DNA of 64,000 bases from Owenia fusiformis (taxonomy: Eukaryota > Annelida > Polychaeta > Sabellida > Oweniidae). The translations under genes were made by a program, and so were the position numbers. Of this stretch, positions 22,801 through 34,100 are shown piece after piece. The notes under the pieces were generated by a model, which saw only the letters and a program-made list of their open reading frames with translations, was not told where the DNA came from and made no database searches. The stretch is taken from contig CAIIXF020000001.1 in the NCBI GenBank assembly GCA_903813345.2, forward strand, positions 27,825,915 through 27,889,914, in the 5' to 3' direction. Position 1 is the stretch's first letter. Every line of letters starts with the position of its first letter.

Positions 22801-24998
22801 CCATCAAACAATTTAATTAGATGCAGCGGTTAAACATGTTAAACTGATTTGTTTAATTTGGTATAATTTCAGAGTTACCTCTAATGGTTTTTTGATTTGG
22901 TTAATTTGGGTATAATTTCATTATTGATTTCAGTACGCCTTTTCATTGTACATTTTATGAAAACCCAGCAAATACCATGGCTACCTCAATAATTCTGCTC
23001 ATTCTTTTGGCCATGCTTGGGCCTATATGAGTGACATGACTGAGTGTAGTGTCCTGTAGATCTGCTAACACTATCACACCATTGATCTGAGTTGCCTCAT
23101 CCTGGAAATAAACATAATTAACAATATTTAGTGGTAAAAATAGTTAACACTTTAGCAAAATGTACACATATGGCACCTTATAAAATCCCTCTCGGGTAGA
23201 ATCCTATACCCACAAGGCATCAACCTTTAAAATTTGGATGAAATCCAATAAGTTATGGTGAATTATATTTTTTCCTGAAAAAAGACAGCCATTTTGAATT
23301 CAACAACCATCTTGAAAGCTACACAGAAGGCTTCTCTATTATCCTTACTCGAACTTTGATTGGTGGGATATAAAACTGACTTATAACTTATGAGGTCTTG
23401 GAATTGTATACCTAGAAGTATCCCTAAATAATATAAAATCAATTCAAAAAGGTATTCTTCTGAAAATACACGATGACTTCCCTGGCTGCTTGCCTGGCAG
23501 GACATGACAATTGACAAGTATATCTTTGTCTCATTTTACCTCATTTTGCCTCCTTGTCTAAATTTACACCTCAACATTTTTTTCCAATTTGTATATCAAA
23601 AAGGCAGTTACAGTTGATCTAAGGTTTTTATGGGCCTTGGAACAATCAACATTATTTCCCTTAAGTTTATTTTTTCTGAAAAGAGACTTGGTTCAGGACT
23701 TACCATTGTTAGTAGTTCCAGGGTCATGACCATGGCTCGCATACAGTCTGTAGTGGGGTATTTAGAGGGGCACCACTTCCCTACAACAATTAAATGAGAA
23801 TGTTTTTCATTATTTGTATTGCTTGGGGCATTACACTTTGAACATTTAGGACAAAATGTACATGTATACATTTGTCTCTTAATTGTTCCTTTTATAACTG
23901 TGAACAATGAATACTTTTTTTTCCCGGCTGTCTGGTTCTTGTGCACCTGTCCAATGTGAACACCATGGGACCAGTCAAAAGTGTTCAGATAAGCAAGTGT
24001 TCAGATTACAAGTTTTTACTACGTGAGACAATGGGATATCATAAATTTGGGATGTAGAAATCGTTCACATTGAGAGTTTAGATTAGAGGTTTCACTCAAT
24101 ACAAATGCACCTGGTATGAACATGAGCATGAGATGTAAAATAATATTCTCATGTACATGTAAAATCATTAATTAAAAGATCTACTAGAACATGAATGCAG
24201 CAAGGACCTTTTGCATTTAATTTATTATTATGAAGAAAAATAGGGAGGGGGTGGTAAAATACAAAACTTCTATTAAATAAATAAACATGGCCTCGCCTAA
24301 AATTTCAAATACTATACAGATATATAATTACCTGGACGGAAGATTATAACCTTACGACCTGAGAGATCTCTGTTCTCCAACACTCCAATCACACCATCAT
24401 CAAGCACATGTTTGATTTTAGAAGGTTTAAAGTCATTGAACATTGTAACATCTTCTTTCCTAACCTTGTAGTAGCGCAGCAGTTGATTTAGGGCCCTGTC
24501 ATAGTCGAATTTTCTCGAGCGTAGGAAGCGCAGCAAGAATGCATCACTGACACATGAATTTAAACCTGAAAGTGAAATAAAAATAATGGCTTTGCCTACA
24601 ACTACACAAGGATTTGATTAAAGGGAAAAGGTACCATGGTTAGAAGTACACCATTGAAGGCCCTTCTGATATGCTCTTTTTCTATTACTTTCTCTTGAAG
24701 AAAAGTATCAATGTTTTATGATTGACCGAAGATGAATTATATTCTGTTTTACTGATTTGTATAGGACAAGCATACTTGATACAAGTATTCAGAAATATAA
24801 ATATAAAGTATGTTTTCACCATCCAGTGATCCATATCGCATATAATAAAATACCTGGGTGAGCTTTCACCATTTCCCTCAAAGCTTCAATATCTCGTGAC
24901 ACCCATTCTGGCTTCTCCTTCAGTTCATTCGCAGCCTTTTCCCTTAGCTCAGGTGACAAGTTGTTCACATACTGATTCTCTCCTTCTAAGAACTCCAT
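19897..24998 (-). CDS. CRAL-TRIO lipid-transfer protein, alpha-tocopherol transfer protein-like, six exons
   Basis: Coding exons (minus) are 24998-24854, 24565-24332, 23780-23704, 23101-22985, 22778-22668 and 20175-19897. They total 963 nt, 320 aa, with junction phases 1,1,0,0,0 and all GT-AG. Exon 2 carries the CRAL-TRIO N-terminal helical region (SDAFLLRFLRSRKFDYDRAL). Exons 3-6 form the lipid-binding domain: PGKWCPSKYP, INGVIVLADLQ, IGPSMAKRM, FPARVKAIHYVNAPYIFSVI, FLKEKLASRLHVH, and the closing LPVDFGG. The order matches alpha-TTP / TTPAL / clavesin-type proteins, cytosolic carriers of hydrophobic ligands such as tocopherol or retinoid. The basic KVKAIHYVN/KEKLASR face corresponds to the phosphoinositide-contacting part of alpha-TTP. 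The tail after LPVDFGG (about 70 residues, acidic, Ser/Thr-rich) has no known role. Intron 5 (2.5 kb) holds an AGCTCAC repeat and a 1276-bp transposon. The ligand cannot be predicted. Confidence 0.9.
20255..20575 (-). repeat. Dispersed AGCTCAC-palindrome repeat, minus-oriented copy
   Basis: Reverse-oriented relative of 6174-6560. It has two copies of GAAAATAGGCGAGCTTTTGA about 155 bp apart, AAAACGGGAATCCTATTGAC, GACAGACGGACAAGTGAGTG, and the terminal AGCTCACCATGTGAGC. It is in intron 5 of the CRAL-TRIO gene. Confidence 0.75.
20610..22470. repeat. Degenerate ~200-bp tandem repeat, interrupted by the 1276-bp element
   Basis: Units contain 'gacaggatttcaggatggaaaatcc', an AATGGCCAC block and GAAAATTTCAGATGAAT. 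Copies start near 20616, 20765, 20855 and 22297; the last two flank the mobile element at 21006-22281. The similarity between the copies supports the insertion point. Confidence 0.6.
21006..22281. mobile_element. 1276-bp non-autonomous TIR transposon, copy A
   Basis: The ends are CAGCGGTGGCGGTAGGC and, read on the other strand, CAGAGGTGGCGTTAACGC, forming short imperfect TIRs. The flanks are ATGT on both sides (21002-21005 and 22282-22285). A second copy at 42210-43485 has exactly the same length and the same sequence wherever compared. The only open frame of note, 66 codons at 21870-22070, shows no known motif. The 5'-CAG and GGTGGCG ends recall hAT-like MITEs, but the 4-5 bp duplications differ from the usual 8 bp. 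It lies in intron 5 of the CRAL-TRIO gene. Confidence 0.9.
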
Positions 24999-25204
24999 GC
25001 TGTGTCACAATGTTGGCTGCTGCATGTTGCAGGTCATCAACGTAGGCCAATCACATCGTCCACAGTGAATGTTGTGCACACTTGATCTGATTAAATCTAG
25101 GAGTTAAAGAAAATATACTGTTTTCTGAATATATTTTCTGAATCATTCATCTTAAATATGAGTGAGAATATGAGGGTTCGCTTTTTTGGACCACCTAGAC
25201 CACC

Positions 25205-25406
25205 CTCAGTGGCGGATCTAGAAGCTAACAAGGGGAGGGGGGGGGCTTATTTCAAGACAGAAAAATTGTGGGCCCATAGAAACAATTTAAGGCCCATTTT
25301 TGATAATTTGGCCTAAATATAAAAAGAAAGGCCCAAAAAGGCCAAGTAATTTTAGTGGAAGGGGGGGGGGCTTGGCCTCATGCACCCCATATACATCCGC
25401 CAGTGT
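25205..25406. mobile_element. Short MITE-like element with CAGTGGCGGAT ends
   Basis: CAGTGGCGGATCTAGA at the left and ATCCGCCAGTG at the right form short inverted ends about 200 bp apart. Two G-runs and repeated GGCCCA(A/T) motifs lie inside. No clear target duplication. Ends of this type are common for hAT-related MITEs. Confidence 0.5.
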
Positions 25407-26826
25407 CCTTGTATTTCTTGAATTATGATAAGCTTGCCAAAGATTTGAACTTCTTTAAAGAGGATTATAATCCCCAATCGGGATTGGACAGATTACCAGA
25501 AAAATTAACAATAGAAAAATAACAAATGACAAGTAATGTTTAAAGTATTTTATTCCTACTAATTGCACATCATGTATAGTATAGCACTAGCTCTGAGACT
25601 AATTCAAACATCTAACAATAGTAAATCATCATAAATCTATACTGACAACATAAAGAAAATCTAGCCAAAATATTTTCATGCTGATATACTTTTACCTTCT
25701 TCTAAGGCCACTGTATCGTGGCCTTCGTCCAAAGATAAATTCCTGCATGTACAACGGGTCATGTCGTAATCATAAAATTTGAAATCAAATGTCCACCATT
25801 TTTCCACATCACAATTTGAATTTTGAGTTTTTGTCTTATTACCTCACCAAAAATTCCAAACTCACATGAAGTGATCAATGTATTAGTTCACATCTTCTGG
25901 ATCGCTAACTTAGAATTTATAGCCAGTTACTAATCATGTCAGACATTAACGATATTTGGACCAGTTTTCGAATATCGCCATTTTTCTTGGAGCCATTTGT
26001 TTTAATTTTAAACGAAATCATGCAATATCTCATCAAGGAGCCCAGCCGGTCCAATTTTAATTAATGATTTATTTATCTGGCGATTTTTAAAATATTCAAT
26101 AAAATTATGACACGCTGGCCAGCTATTTTCAAATGGCGTTCACAGTGTTCCAGATGAAATTACTTCTAGAGCCAAGAATTGGCTAGAGACTCGAGTAACT
26201 ATACTTCTGCATACTACTTGATAATGTGTAGACAGATTTTAATGCAAAATAGGCCTGCAATAATCGAAATAATTACAAAAATATATTGACCTCATTTTGA
26301 CAGACACAAAGCCAAGTAGAAGGCAAATGTACTTGATTTTGAACAGACTATTATAATATAAAATAAAATACATTGATAAACAGAAATCTACAGAAATATA
26401 ATATCAGAAATAATACAAGTACAGTGTTGTTGCCCTGTTATTAAACATTACAACATGGAGATCACAAATATTTGACAGACACAAAGCTTAAAGAACTTTA
26501 ACAGAATATTACAGTATAAAAACATAATAATAAAAAATCTAAACTAATACAAGTACAGTGTAATTGCCCTGTTATCAAACATCAAGCTATGGAGATCACC
26601 AATTTTTGTCACACTAAGCCAAGTACAAGGCAAAGATACAAGTACTTGACGAATCAAAGTGACAAATGCAAATTAAGTTATTTTTTTAGATTTCACATGT
26701 TTTTAATGGTGACTTGTTACAAAATTTGTTCATATACTCCTCGACCACACTCCGAGAGTAATACTCTTCACAACTCCTTTTCTCTACTTGCAAACTGTTA
26801 AAAAATGCCATGGTATATCATGGCAC
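25407..26826. other. 3' side of the ZDHHC gene; tandem duplication only
   Basis: No coding exon seen. At 26295-26640 two to three diverged copies of a roughly 150-180 bp unit share GACAGACACAAAGC, AATACAAGTACAGTGT and TGGAGATCAC. The rest is unremarkable AT-rich sequence, probably including the long 3' UTR of the palmitoyltransferase gene. Confidence 0.5.
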
Positions 26827-27642
26827 TTAATCCATCTTTTCACCACGAGTGTAGTCCATTCCATTTGATAACAAAGGGGAAGATATCCAAGGCAAAAACC
26901 AAACAGCAATAACTCTCTGACCAACAATCGCTTTCAGATTGAACTTCAACCCTCGATCATATTGTTCAATCTTTTTCTTCCATTCATATTGTGTCTGTCC
27001 ATGTTGCAACTGGACAAGCTGTAACCCTAGCAACCATGTAAACATCACCAGGAAATATACCCCAAGTGCTGTCATTACCCGAATGTAAAAATCATATGCA
27101 GTATACCAGCCTAGCAATAGACCCACATGAGGACCAGCAAGAGTTACAGCTAGGTCTCCAAAAGTTCTTATATGGTACATATTGAATTGAAGATTGTATA
27201 AATTAGCATATACGGCAGCTATCCATACATAGAGTATCATGACAACGTAGTAGCGGTGATTGTTATGCCCGATACAAGTTGCAGCGAACCAACAATGATG
27301 ATCACGTTTCAGAATACATTTATCACATAATTTACAATGATGTGACCGTGGTGGTACTCCAATAGCACATTTCATACATTTTTTCCCATCCGTTTGGTCT
27401 TTAGGCTTAGTCCAAAGTGACTGTGGTACTATATTTGATGTGATGTTTACATAATACAAGTTCCAATATGTTTCCAACATTCCAAACATCCCAATACATA
27501 CATGGAAATAGATCCAGCTTGGATATTGGTCTCCAAAATAATGTCCCGACACTATGTAAAACTCATAGAAAAATGTATAAGGTCCTCCAAGTAGGAATAC
27601 ACTGAGGGCAATTCGATCTATTACACTAGAAGGTAATGCCAT
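26827..27642 (-). CDS. ZDHHC24: DHHC palmitoyltransferase, ZDHHC24-like, single coding exon
   Basis: The 271-aa frame is complete within one exon, from ATG 27642 to the stop at 26827. Membrane segments are visible at about 8-30, 42-64, 131-152 and 186-210, the usual four-span arrangement. The cytosolic cysteine-rich domain (87-132) reads KKCMKCAIGVPPRSHHCKLC, then DKCILKRDHHC and CIGHNNHRYY. The catalytic DHHC is residues 114-117. The post-TM4 GQTQYEW corresponds to the TTxE-type motif (GQTTWEW in ZDHHC24), and the C-terminal YDRGLKFNLKAIVG...WFLPWISSPL closely parallels vertebrate ZDHHC24. The family attaches palmitate to protein cysteines through an acyl-enzyme intermediate in Golgi or ER membranes; the substrates of this one are unknown. 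Length is near that of human ZDHHC24 (284 aa). Confidence 0.93.
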   Translation of the reverse strand: MALPSSVIDRIALSVFLLGGPYTFFYEFYIVSGHYFGDQYPSWIYFHVCIGMFGMLETYWNLYYVNITSNIVPQSLWTKPKDQTDGKKCMKCAIGVPPRSHHCKLCDKCILKRDHHCWFAATCIGHNNHRYYVVMILYVWIAAVYANLYNLQFNMYHIRTFGDLAVTLAGPHVGLLLGWYTAYDFYIRVMTALGVYFLVMFTWLLGLQLVQLQHGQTQYEWKKKIEQYDRGLKFNLKAIVGQRVIAVWFLPWISSPLLSNGMDYTRGEKMD

Positions 27643-28189
27643 ATCTACCTATATATCCTGAACCGACAGGTTAGTTTAATTCACCTGCAAGGTATAAAAC
27701 GCTAAAATAATATATCTGAACAGAAAACTAAAAATTATAGTTGCAAGTATCGTGATGAACAAACATACACTTTTCCTGAATCAAAATAAGTTAATAGTAG
27801 TTCCGACGATGCCTTTCGGAGTTGGACCTGTAGTACATTAGAACTTTGCTATCCAAGGGGTCATTAACAGAAACTTCATGAAATATATCAATTCCTAAGT
27901 TCATTGTTCTTTTACTATTATGTAATTACATGTATATCCATGGTTAAGAATTCCTAACTTTACAAAGTTTCTGTTAATGACCCGAAGGCTCACTACATAT
28001 GCATATAATGTATATTATATAATGTTAGAAATTCTCCTTGATTTGTCCACACAACAAATAAACTGATAATCAAGAAACAAAACAAAAAAGTTAATAACAG
28101 CTGAGACATTAATAACGAGTCGTGCATTAATCAAACCTAAAAAGTAAGCAATCAAAGGATGACAGTAACAGGTCTCTCAACCTCACACA

Positions 28190-28424
28190 GGAATAGCCTG
28201 ACAATGGTAAAGTCAGATACTGTTGTCACAAATGGCGGACATAACCGTTGCTTCAACTTTTCAATCACTTGGTCCTCGTTTCATGGGACTTTATCGTCGC
28301 TAATTCTGTGCATGTGTTAAGCTTGTGTGATGATGCATTATATGAAATCCCAATTTCTATCAAATGGGGTCGTGAATCGCCACAATATAGCATCTTTGAT
28401 ATCATCCATGACAACGGAATAACA
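28190..28424. mobile_element. Half-element of a foldback MITE (relative of 55035-55550)
   Basis: Starts GGAATAGCCTGACAATGG and includes CACAAATGGCGGACATAAC, then CGTGAATCGCCACAATATAG, ending near ATGACAACGGAAT. The reverse complement of the right half of 55035-55550 matches it throughout at high similarity, but the second inverted arm is missing here. It lies upstream of the ZDHHC24-like gene. Confidence 0.75.
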
Positions 28425-29809
28425 TGGGCTTTCAATTAGTTGAAAGCCAATGACAATAATCAGAAAAATGTGTATTTGCGTGACATATTCTGTCACACAA
28501 AAAATGGGCATGACTTCAATTTATTCAGCAAATGCATGCATGACAAATAAGCAAATTGCGAGACAGTTGGGTTGACCTGCCTGCACTACACTATTTTATT
28601 GAAAAATATTTTCATATATAAGAAAGAAACATTTGTATAATTCAGCATTTATTTTCTATAAACAACAAGAGGTAAACACATTTAGTTCTTACGTTTGATT
28701 GACACACGACACACCACAACAACTGAACTTGAAATATTTGTAAAAAATTGATTTACTTTTTCATGTTTTCGATTGGAATAGATATTGTGTGAATAAAATG
28801 CATGCGTTTATTGAAAGATGGTATCCAATCTGATATTTATATGACATTTTTGTACATAGAATACAGTTATATATTGTTATAAACTGCATAAATGAAAAAA
28901 ATACTCACGGTCAATATTTTTTCTAGTGGGCGATAATAGGTGCTTTGGGTGAACAGAGATGAGCGCCTTCTTACAGTCACAAACTTAAACGATGTTAATC
29001 TTAATCTTCATGAGTGCAATAAATCAATTCACATTCAAGACAAGTGAGTACTTATCGACACACTTGTTGGTCAAGAATATTGATCATCGATTCCCTCGAA
29101 TACCTATTTGTAACACTGTACATTTTGTTGACCCACAATGGGGGGGGGGGGGGGGGGCATGTCCGTGGGGTCACGATGAGCTGATAAATTCAATAGCCTA
29201 AAGTACAGTATGTTATATTGATGTCGTTTTATGATTTTTGGTACGATGGAAGACACCATCTAATTTGACAACAGTCGAGGCATTGGAATAGGCCTAGGCC
29301 TACATGTAGATCTGGTCCAGTGGTCATCTTATTGAGTGCTTTCCGGCAAAATAATGGCTTTACCATGATGAAAAATACTAAGAATTGTTCCCTTTATTAT
29401 TTAGACGCCCGAGTGCCTACTATGAACATGTTCATGGACTATGGGCAATAATCATTGAAAGCCACGTATCCGAAGAATTTATTATTCATTTGCACTAGTC
29501 ATATCTACAATGTCTAGTATAGCATTGCTAATATTCCTGTCCAAGTCGGTATTTTTTACTTATCTGATCTTGAATTATTACATATACCTGTAGAAATCAA
29601 AATAAGCAAAAGAGAACGACTTGGGCAAGGCTACATTGCTAGGTATTTCCCCGTATTCCTTATGGATTTGTTTCATTTTAAAATGATATAAGTAGACACC
29701 TGTACGAGGCTTCTTTGTGCGGCATACTTTAAGTTATTGGGGCTTGTTTTATTATGGGCTGTTGGCACATGTCACTACCATAATTTGTTGCATATTTACT
29801 TATTTACTG
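28425..29809. other. Intergenic, no gene; poly-G tract
   Basis: AT-rich DNA with no supported exon. A run of about 18-19 G lies at 29140-29158. GGCCTAGGCCTA at about 29290 is a short palindrome. Confidence 0.5.
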
Positions 29810-29843
29810 CAGAGACATATAAAACATGTTTTATATGTCTCTG
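29810..29843. repeat. 34-bp perfect palindrome
   Basis: The sequence from CAGAGACATATAAAACA through TGTTTTATATGTCTCTG is exactly self-complementary, with the centre between 29826 and 29827 and no spacer. It is isolated from any recognisable TIR element. A related half (GCAGAGACATATAAAGC) occurs at about 54334. Confidence 0.9.
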
Positions 29844-30083
29844 TTTACTGTGGCATATAATTTTACATTTTTAAACGATTTGGCGTTATGACTCAATTTA
29901 CAACAGGTATGCCGTTTCGTGATATAAAATATACATACAATGATTAAATATATAATATAGATGCAACACAAATGAGTTTAGGTCGAAATATAACAAGTTT
30001 TATTTAGTGAATTCCTGTCTCATCATGTTCATCAATCATTCATTTAGTTCTACAACCTTCAATTATGTCCATCTGATGTGTAG

Positions 30084-30652
30084 ATTATCACGGTGCTCAA
30101 GTCTTAACAATGGAAATGGTTCCGGACATGTCTTTCAAACGATTTAGACGTATTTTGTAAGAACATGGAATACGACATTCGTTAGAATGGAGCAAAAAGG
30201 TAAGAATATTCTATATTTTACAAACTTACATTACTTGTCTTCTCCCTAAGATGTTCTTCTTCATACCCACGTATCTATTTTGGCGATCATTCCATCATAC
30301 TTCATAGTACTGCACATATTGTGAGTACTTTCCTTATGAATCGATGTATTCATTGAATACGATTTTCAGGCAATAACATGTGTAACACTGCCAGAATCGC
30401 TCATTTTCCGATTTAACAAGGCTATGGCATATATTCGTGCAAATAACGCGTTTGCGGATACCTGAAGTTAGGATATATAGTATGGTAAGCAATATAAATT
30501 ACGTACATTTACATAAAGTCGAGTGACAGTAATTTTATAACCAAATTTATCAACCTACATGTACCTCTCAAGTTTTCCAAAAACACGTCTAAATCGTTTG
30601 AAAAAACACGTCCGGGACAATCTCCACTGTTAACACTTGGTCACCGTGATTA
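30084..30652. mobile_element. Inverted-repeat MITE, ~85-bp arms
   Basis: The left arm contains CACGGTGCTCAAGTCTTAAC and CAAACGATTTAGACGTATTT. The right arm (about 30567-30652) is its reverse complement with scattered differences. No coding capacity. Confidence 0.75.
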
Positions 30653-30715
30653 TGATGGTTTAATAGTCATGTCCCCTGGCTCAGTATCTACTCTCTAAAG
30701 TGACGTTAGGTCTGA

Positions 30716-30766
30716 TGAGCGGGTGATCTGATTCGCAGGTGATATATGTATATCACCCGCTCACTT
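30716..30766. repeat. Short hairpin with GAGCGGGTGAT arms
   Basis: GAGCGGGTGAT and ATCACCCGCTC are separated by about 27 bp, and a second stem, GGTGATATA/TATATCACC, lies inside. It could be the relic of a small foldback; no promoter or RNA gene is implied. Confidence 0.6.
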
Positions 30767-30893
30767 CAGATATCAAGTATTCCTGCATGTTATTTACCTA
30801 TAACACTACTAAGTATGGAATAATATGCTAGGATAAAGATGTCCTAGGATGAAGATATCCTAGATACATGGTGCAAGTACATTATTTGTGCAA

Positions 30894-31155
30894 TTGTATA
30901 TCAAACAAAGCAAGTGATTTTAGACTGACATGTTTCTAACATCTGACGTATTACTCAATATTAGCGAGTGTAAAAATAAACATAATTTTGAAAAATAATC
31001 GATATGGGGTCATCATCCCATCGAGGTCATATTGATATTTTTGCCATCCCATGGACTTACCTTAGTAGATAACTCACTGCTTTAATGAAAAACGTTTTAA
31101 ATAATAAGATTTAAAATGGTCATTGTAAAATCACTTGCCATAGCATACGTGGTTC
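30894..31155. mobile_element. Short MITE sharing ends with the 49554-51008 element
   Basis: The right end, read in reverse, gives AACCACGTATGCTATGGCAA then GTGATTTTAC. The left begins GCAAGTGATTTTAGACTG. Both match the 49554-51008 termini (GACCACGTGCAGTATGGCAA, then GTGATTTTAGAC). The left end seems truncated. Confidence 0.55.
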
Positions 31156-31192
31156 TTTCTACTTGACGAATGCCTTTTTTTGTTTATTTTAT

Positions 31193-34100
31193 TCATGAAA
31201 CGCTTTCACCAAATTTGCTCCTAACTGAACCTAACTTTAAATTCCCTGTATATCTTGCATAATACACAGGCACCTGGTCAACCACGTCATAATCAGGCTC
31301 AGGGATATCCAAAGTACCATTTGACTTCTGTGCGTTGGCAGTTGATTTGTAATCAGGTGTTTTGTATTCATAGCCTTCATTTTGTGCAAATGATGAATCA
31401 TATGAAGGGTTATGGAATGTATCGTCGTCATAGTCTATAGGTGGCTCTCTTATTTTAGACTTTCTGAAATATATATTTAGATATAAAACATAATTGAGAG
31501 ATTTATTATTTGATGTAATACAAGTTTTTGGAAAAACAATTTTTGCATGGTAGGCCTATTCTAAATAGCAGTACACAAAGTAGAACCAAACACTTACTTG
31601 CTTTTCCAAACCAAACCAACAATTGCTATGACAAGCAGAATGATTGCGACTATGCCAATGATCATACCAACCAGAACACCTTTATTCAAATAAATACAAA
31701 TACGATAGATGTATGCAATCGGATTTCTGTCCTTTTAGACAAGACGCGGCTTCGATAAGCTAATTTACTCAAATAATATTATTGTTTCGTTAGCTGATTA
31801 GTAAGTAAAAAATACACTTGCTGAAAAATAATTTTCAAAGCACACCTTTGTTTCTTGCAAATATGTTGCCACTTGCTCCAACTACAGATGGCTTCCCTGT
31901 ACTCTTCGTGATTGTTGGTGGTTTTACTGAAGAAATCTTTGTTGGAATAGGAGTTGACACTATTGTTGGTCTAACTACTGTTGATGAAGTTGAATCCTCT
32001 ATGGTTGCCGATGAACCTTTTCCACTCGTTGTTGATGAAGTCTTATCCTCTGTTGTAGTCAAGGAAAATGCCAGAGTTGGTGATGCTGAGGACGCTGTTG
32101 TATTCACTTTAGTCATCTCTTGGGTTGTGTGTTGAGAAATGGAATTATTCCTCCATATTGTTTTTAAGGCGTTTGTTGCAGGAAGTTCAGTTGTCACAAG
32201 AGTTGTGGTGTGAATTTCTGTGGACAAATTAATTTGCTATCAATGTTAGCAATTCCTGAATCTATTTATATTTCTTGTCCACCCGGATATCTCAGTGGTA
32301 GGGTGGTTTACCAATAATGATTATGGATTTGATCCCCGGTTCATGCAAGATAACTCTACCACTCGTACAAAAAGGCTGTGTATAGATGTATGCCTGTGTA
32401 TCAGTGCTGTGTATAGATGTATGCCTGTGTATCAGTGCTGTGTATAGATGTATGCCTGTGTATCAGTGCTGTGTATAGATGTATGCCTGTGTATCAGTGC
32501 TGTGTATAGATGTATGCCTGTGTATCAGTGCTGTGTATAGATGTATGCCTGTGTATCAGTGCTGTATATAGATGTATGCCTGTGTTACAGTGCTGTGTAT
32601 AGATGTATGCCTGTGTATCAGTGCTGTGTATAGATGTATGCCTGTGTATCAGTGCTGTGTATAGATGTATGCCTGTGTATCAGTGCTGTGTATAGATGTA
32701 TGCCTGTGTATCAGTGCTGTGTATAGATGTATGCCTGTGTATCAGTGCTGTGTATAGATGTATGCCTGTGTATCAGTGCTGTGTATAGATGTATGCCTGT
32801 GTATTGGTGCTTATAAAAACACACACGTTTGAAGACCCAAAGAAGTAAGTAATAGGGGTATACGAAAAAGACCAACCGCCAATCGGTGGTCGGTCTTTTA
32901 CACAGATATAATTAAATGATTAGATTAAATACATGTCATATGTCATAATGTCATATTTTTAAGTGATGTCTTAGTTGTTAGAAGACCAATTTTCATTCTG
33001 ACCACTTTGGATTATAATGAGAAAACGGACGTAACATTACATTATGTTCAGTATGAAAAATAACAAAGAACACACACACGTCGGTCTTTAAAATCATATC
33101 ATCATCTTTTAAAAGATAATAATACGTAATGTTTGATTTCTCAGTTGTTAAACGTCAATGTGGTAAAAACTACATTCAAGACGACAAAAATAGCTAATGA
33201 CGTGCTTTTAAAAATGGTTAGTCAATTTTGATCCTGACAAGAGAACGCACGTAACATTACATCGTGTTCAGTAATCAGTATAACAATAACAAATCATTTT
33301 TATTAGAAATGTGTTATTTTCATTAAATATAGGCCTACGTTGAATTTCAGTAAAAATTAAGATAAGTTTCCGGAGAAACGATAGGTTGGCAGGTCAGGTA
33401 CTTAAGTGTTTATCTGCCCTTCGTTTAACTTAATTGAAAGAACAAAATGGGTTAAAAACGTGCCTACGTTTACTATGTATTCAAAAACTATAAAAATAAT
33501 TCAAGGTTCAAATATGGTCGGTCTTTTACACATGATATGGCCGGTCTTTTACAATTATTATGGTCGTACTCTCCATTGATTTATATGGCCTTATACACAA
33601 TCAGGGCCAGTAAGGGCCGATTAGAAAAAGGACCATAATCCCCAGGGGACCATAATTTCTTTCACACCGGGATCAAATTAATATTTAAACGTATTTAAGG
33701 CATGCGATTCATGATGTGTTCTGAACATTTGCTATATTTGTACTGGTAGTATACACATGTACTGTACTTTACCTGTGCATTTTCCTAGTGATGTATTCCA
33801 AGTTCCATCGTGCAGACATACGAGCCGGAGGGAAAAAGAACCATTCACAGAGAAACCATCATCACAAATTAACTCGACCCCCGCACCAACTGAATTGTTG
33901 TCACTGGACAAGCTTCCCTTATTTGGTTTTTCTAAAGCAGGACATCTTATTCCTGAAATGTAGAAATTATTCCAATGACACAGTAAACATAGTGAGAAGG
34001 CAAGCAAGCAATACCTGTTAACGAACCGCGCAATTACCTGCGCATTTTCCAAATAATGTATCATTCCAAGTTCCATTTGACAGACATGTGAGAATGGAGG

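Noticed and set aside
31818-32135. Plus-strand 105-codon frame opposite the stalk exon
   Set aside because: It is the antisense of the Thr/Ser-rich stalk exon of the CUB/sushi gene, which has matching splice sites and phase.
32281-32375. Functional tRNA gene
   Set aside because: A- and B-box-like segments are present but no acceptor stem or clean anticodon arm could be paired; SINE origin is the better reading.
32377-32812. CRISPR-like look of evenly spaced 31-bp repeats
   Set aside because: The units are directly adjacent with no spacers, and the context is an intron of an animal gene; this is a minisatellite.
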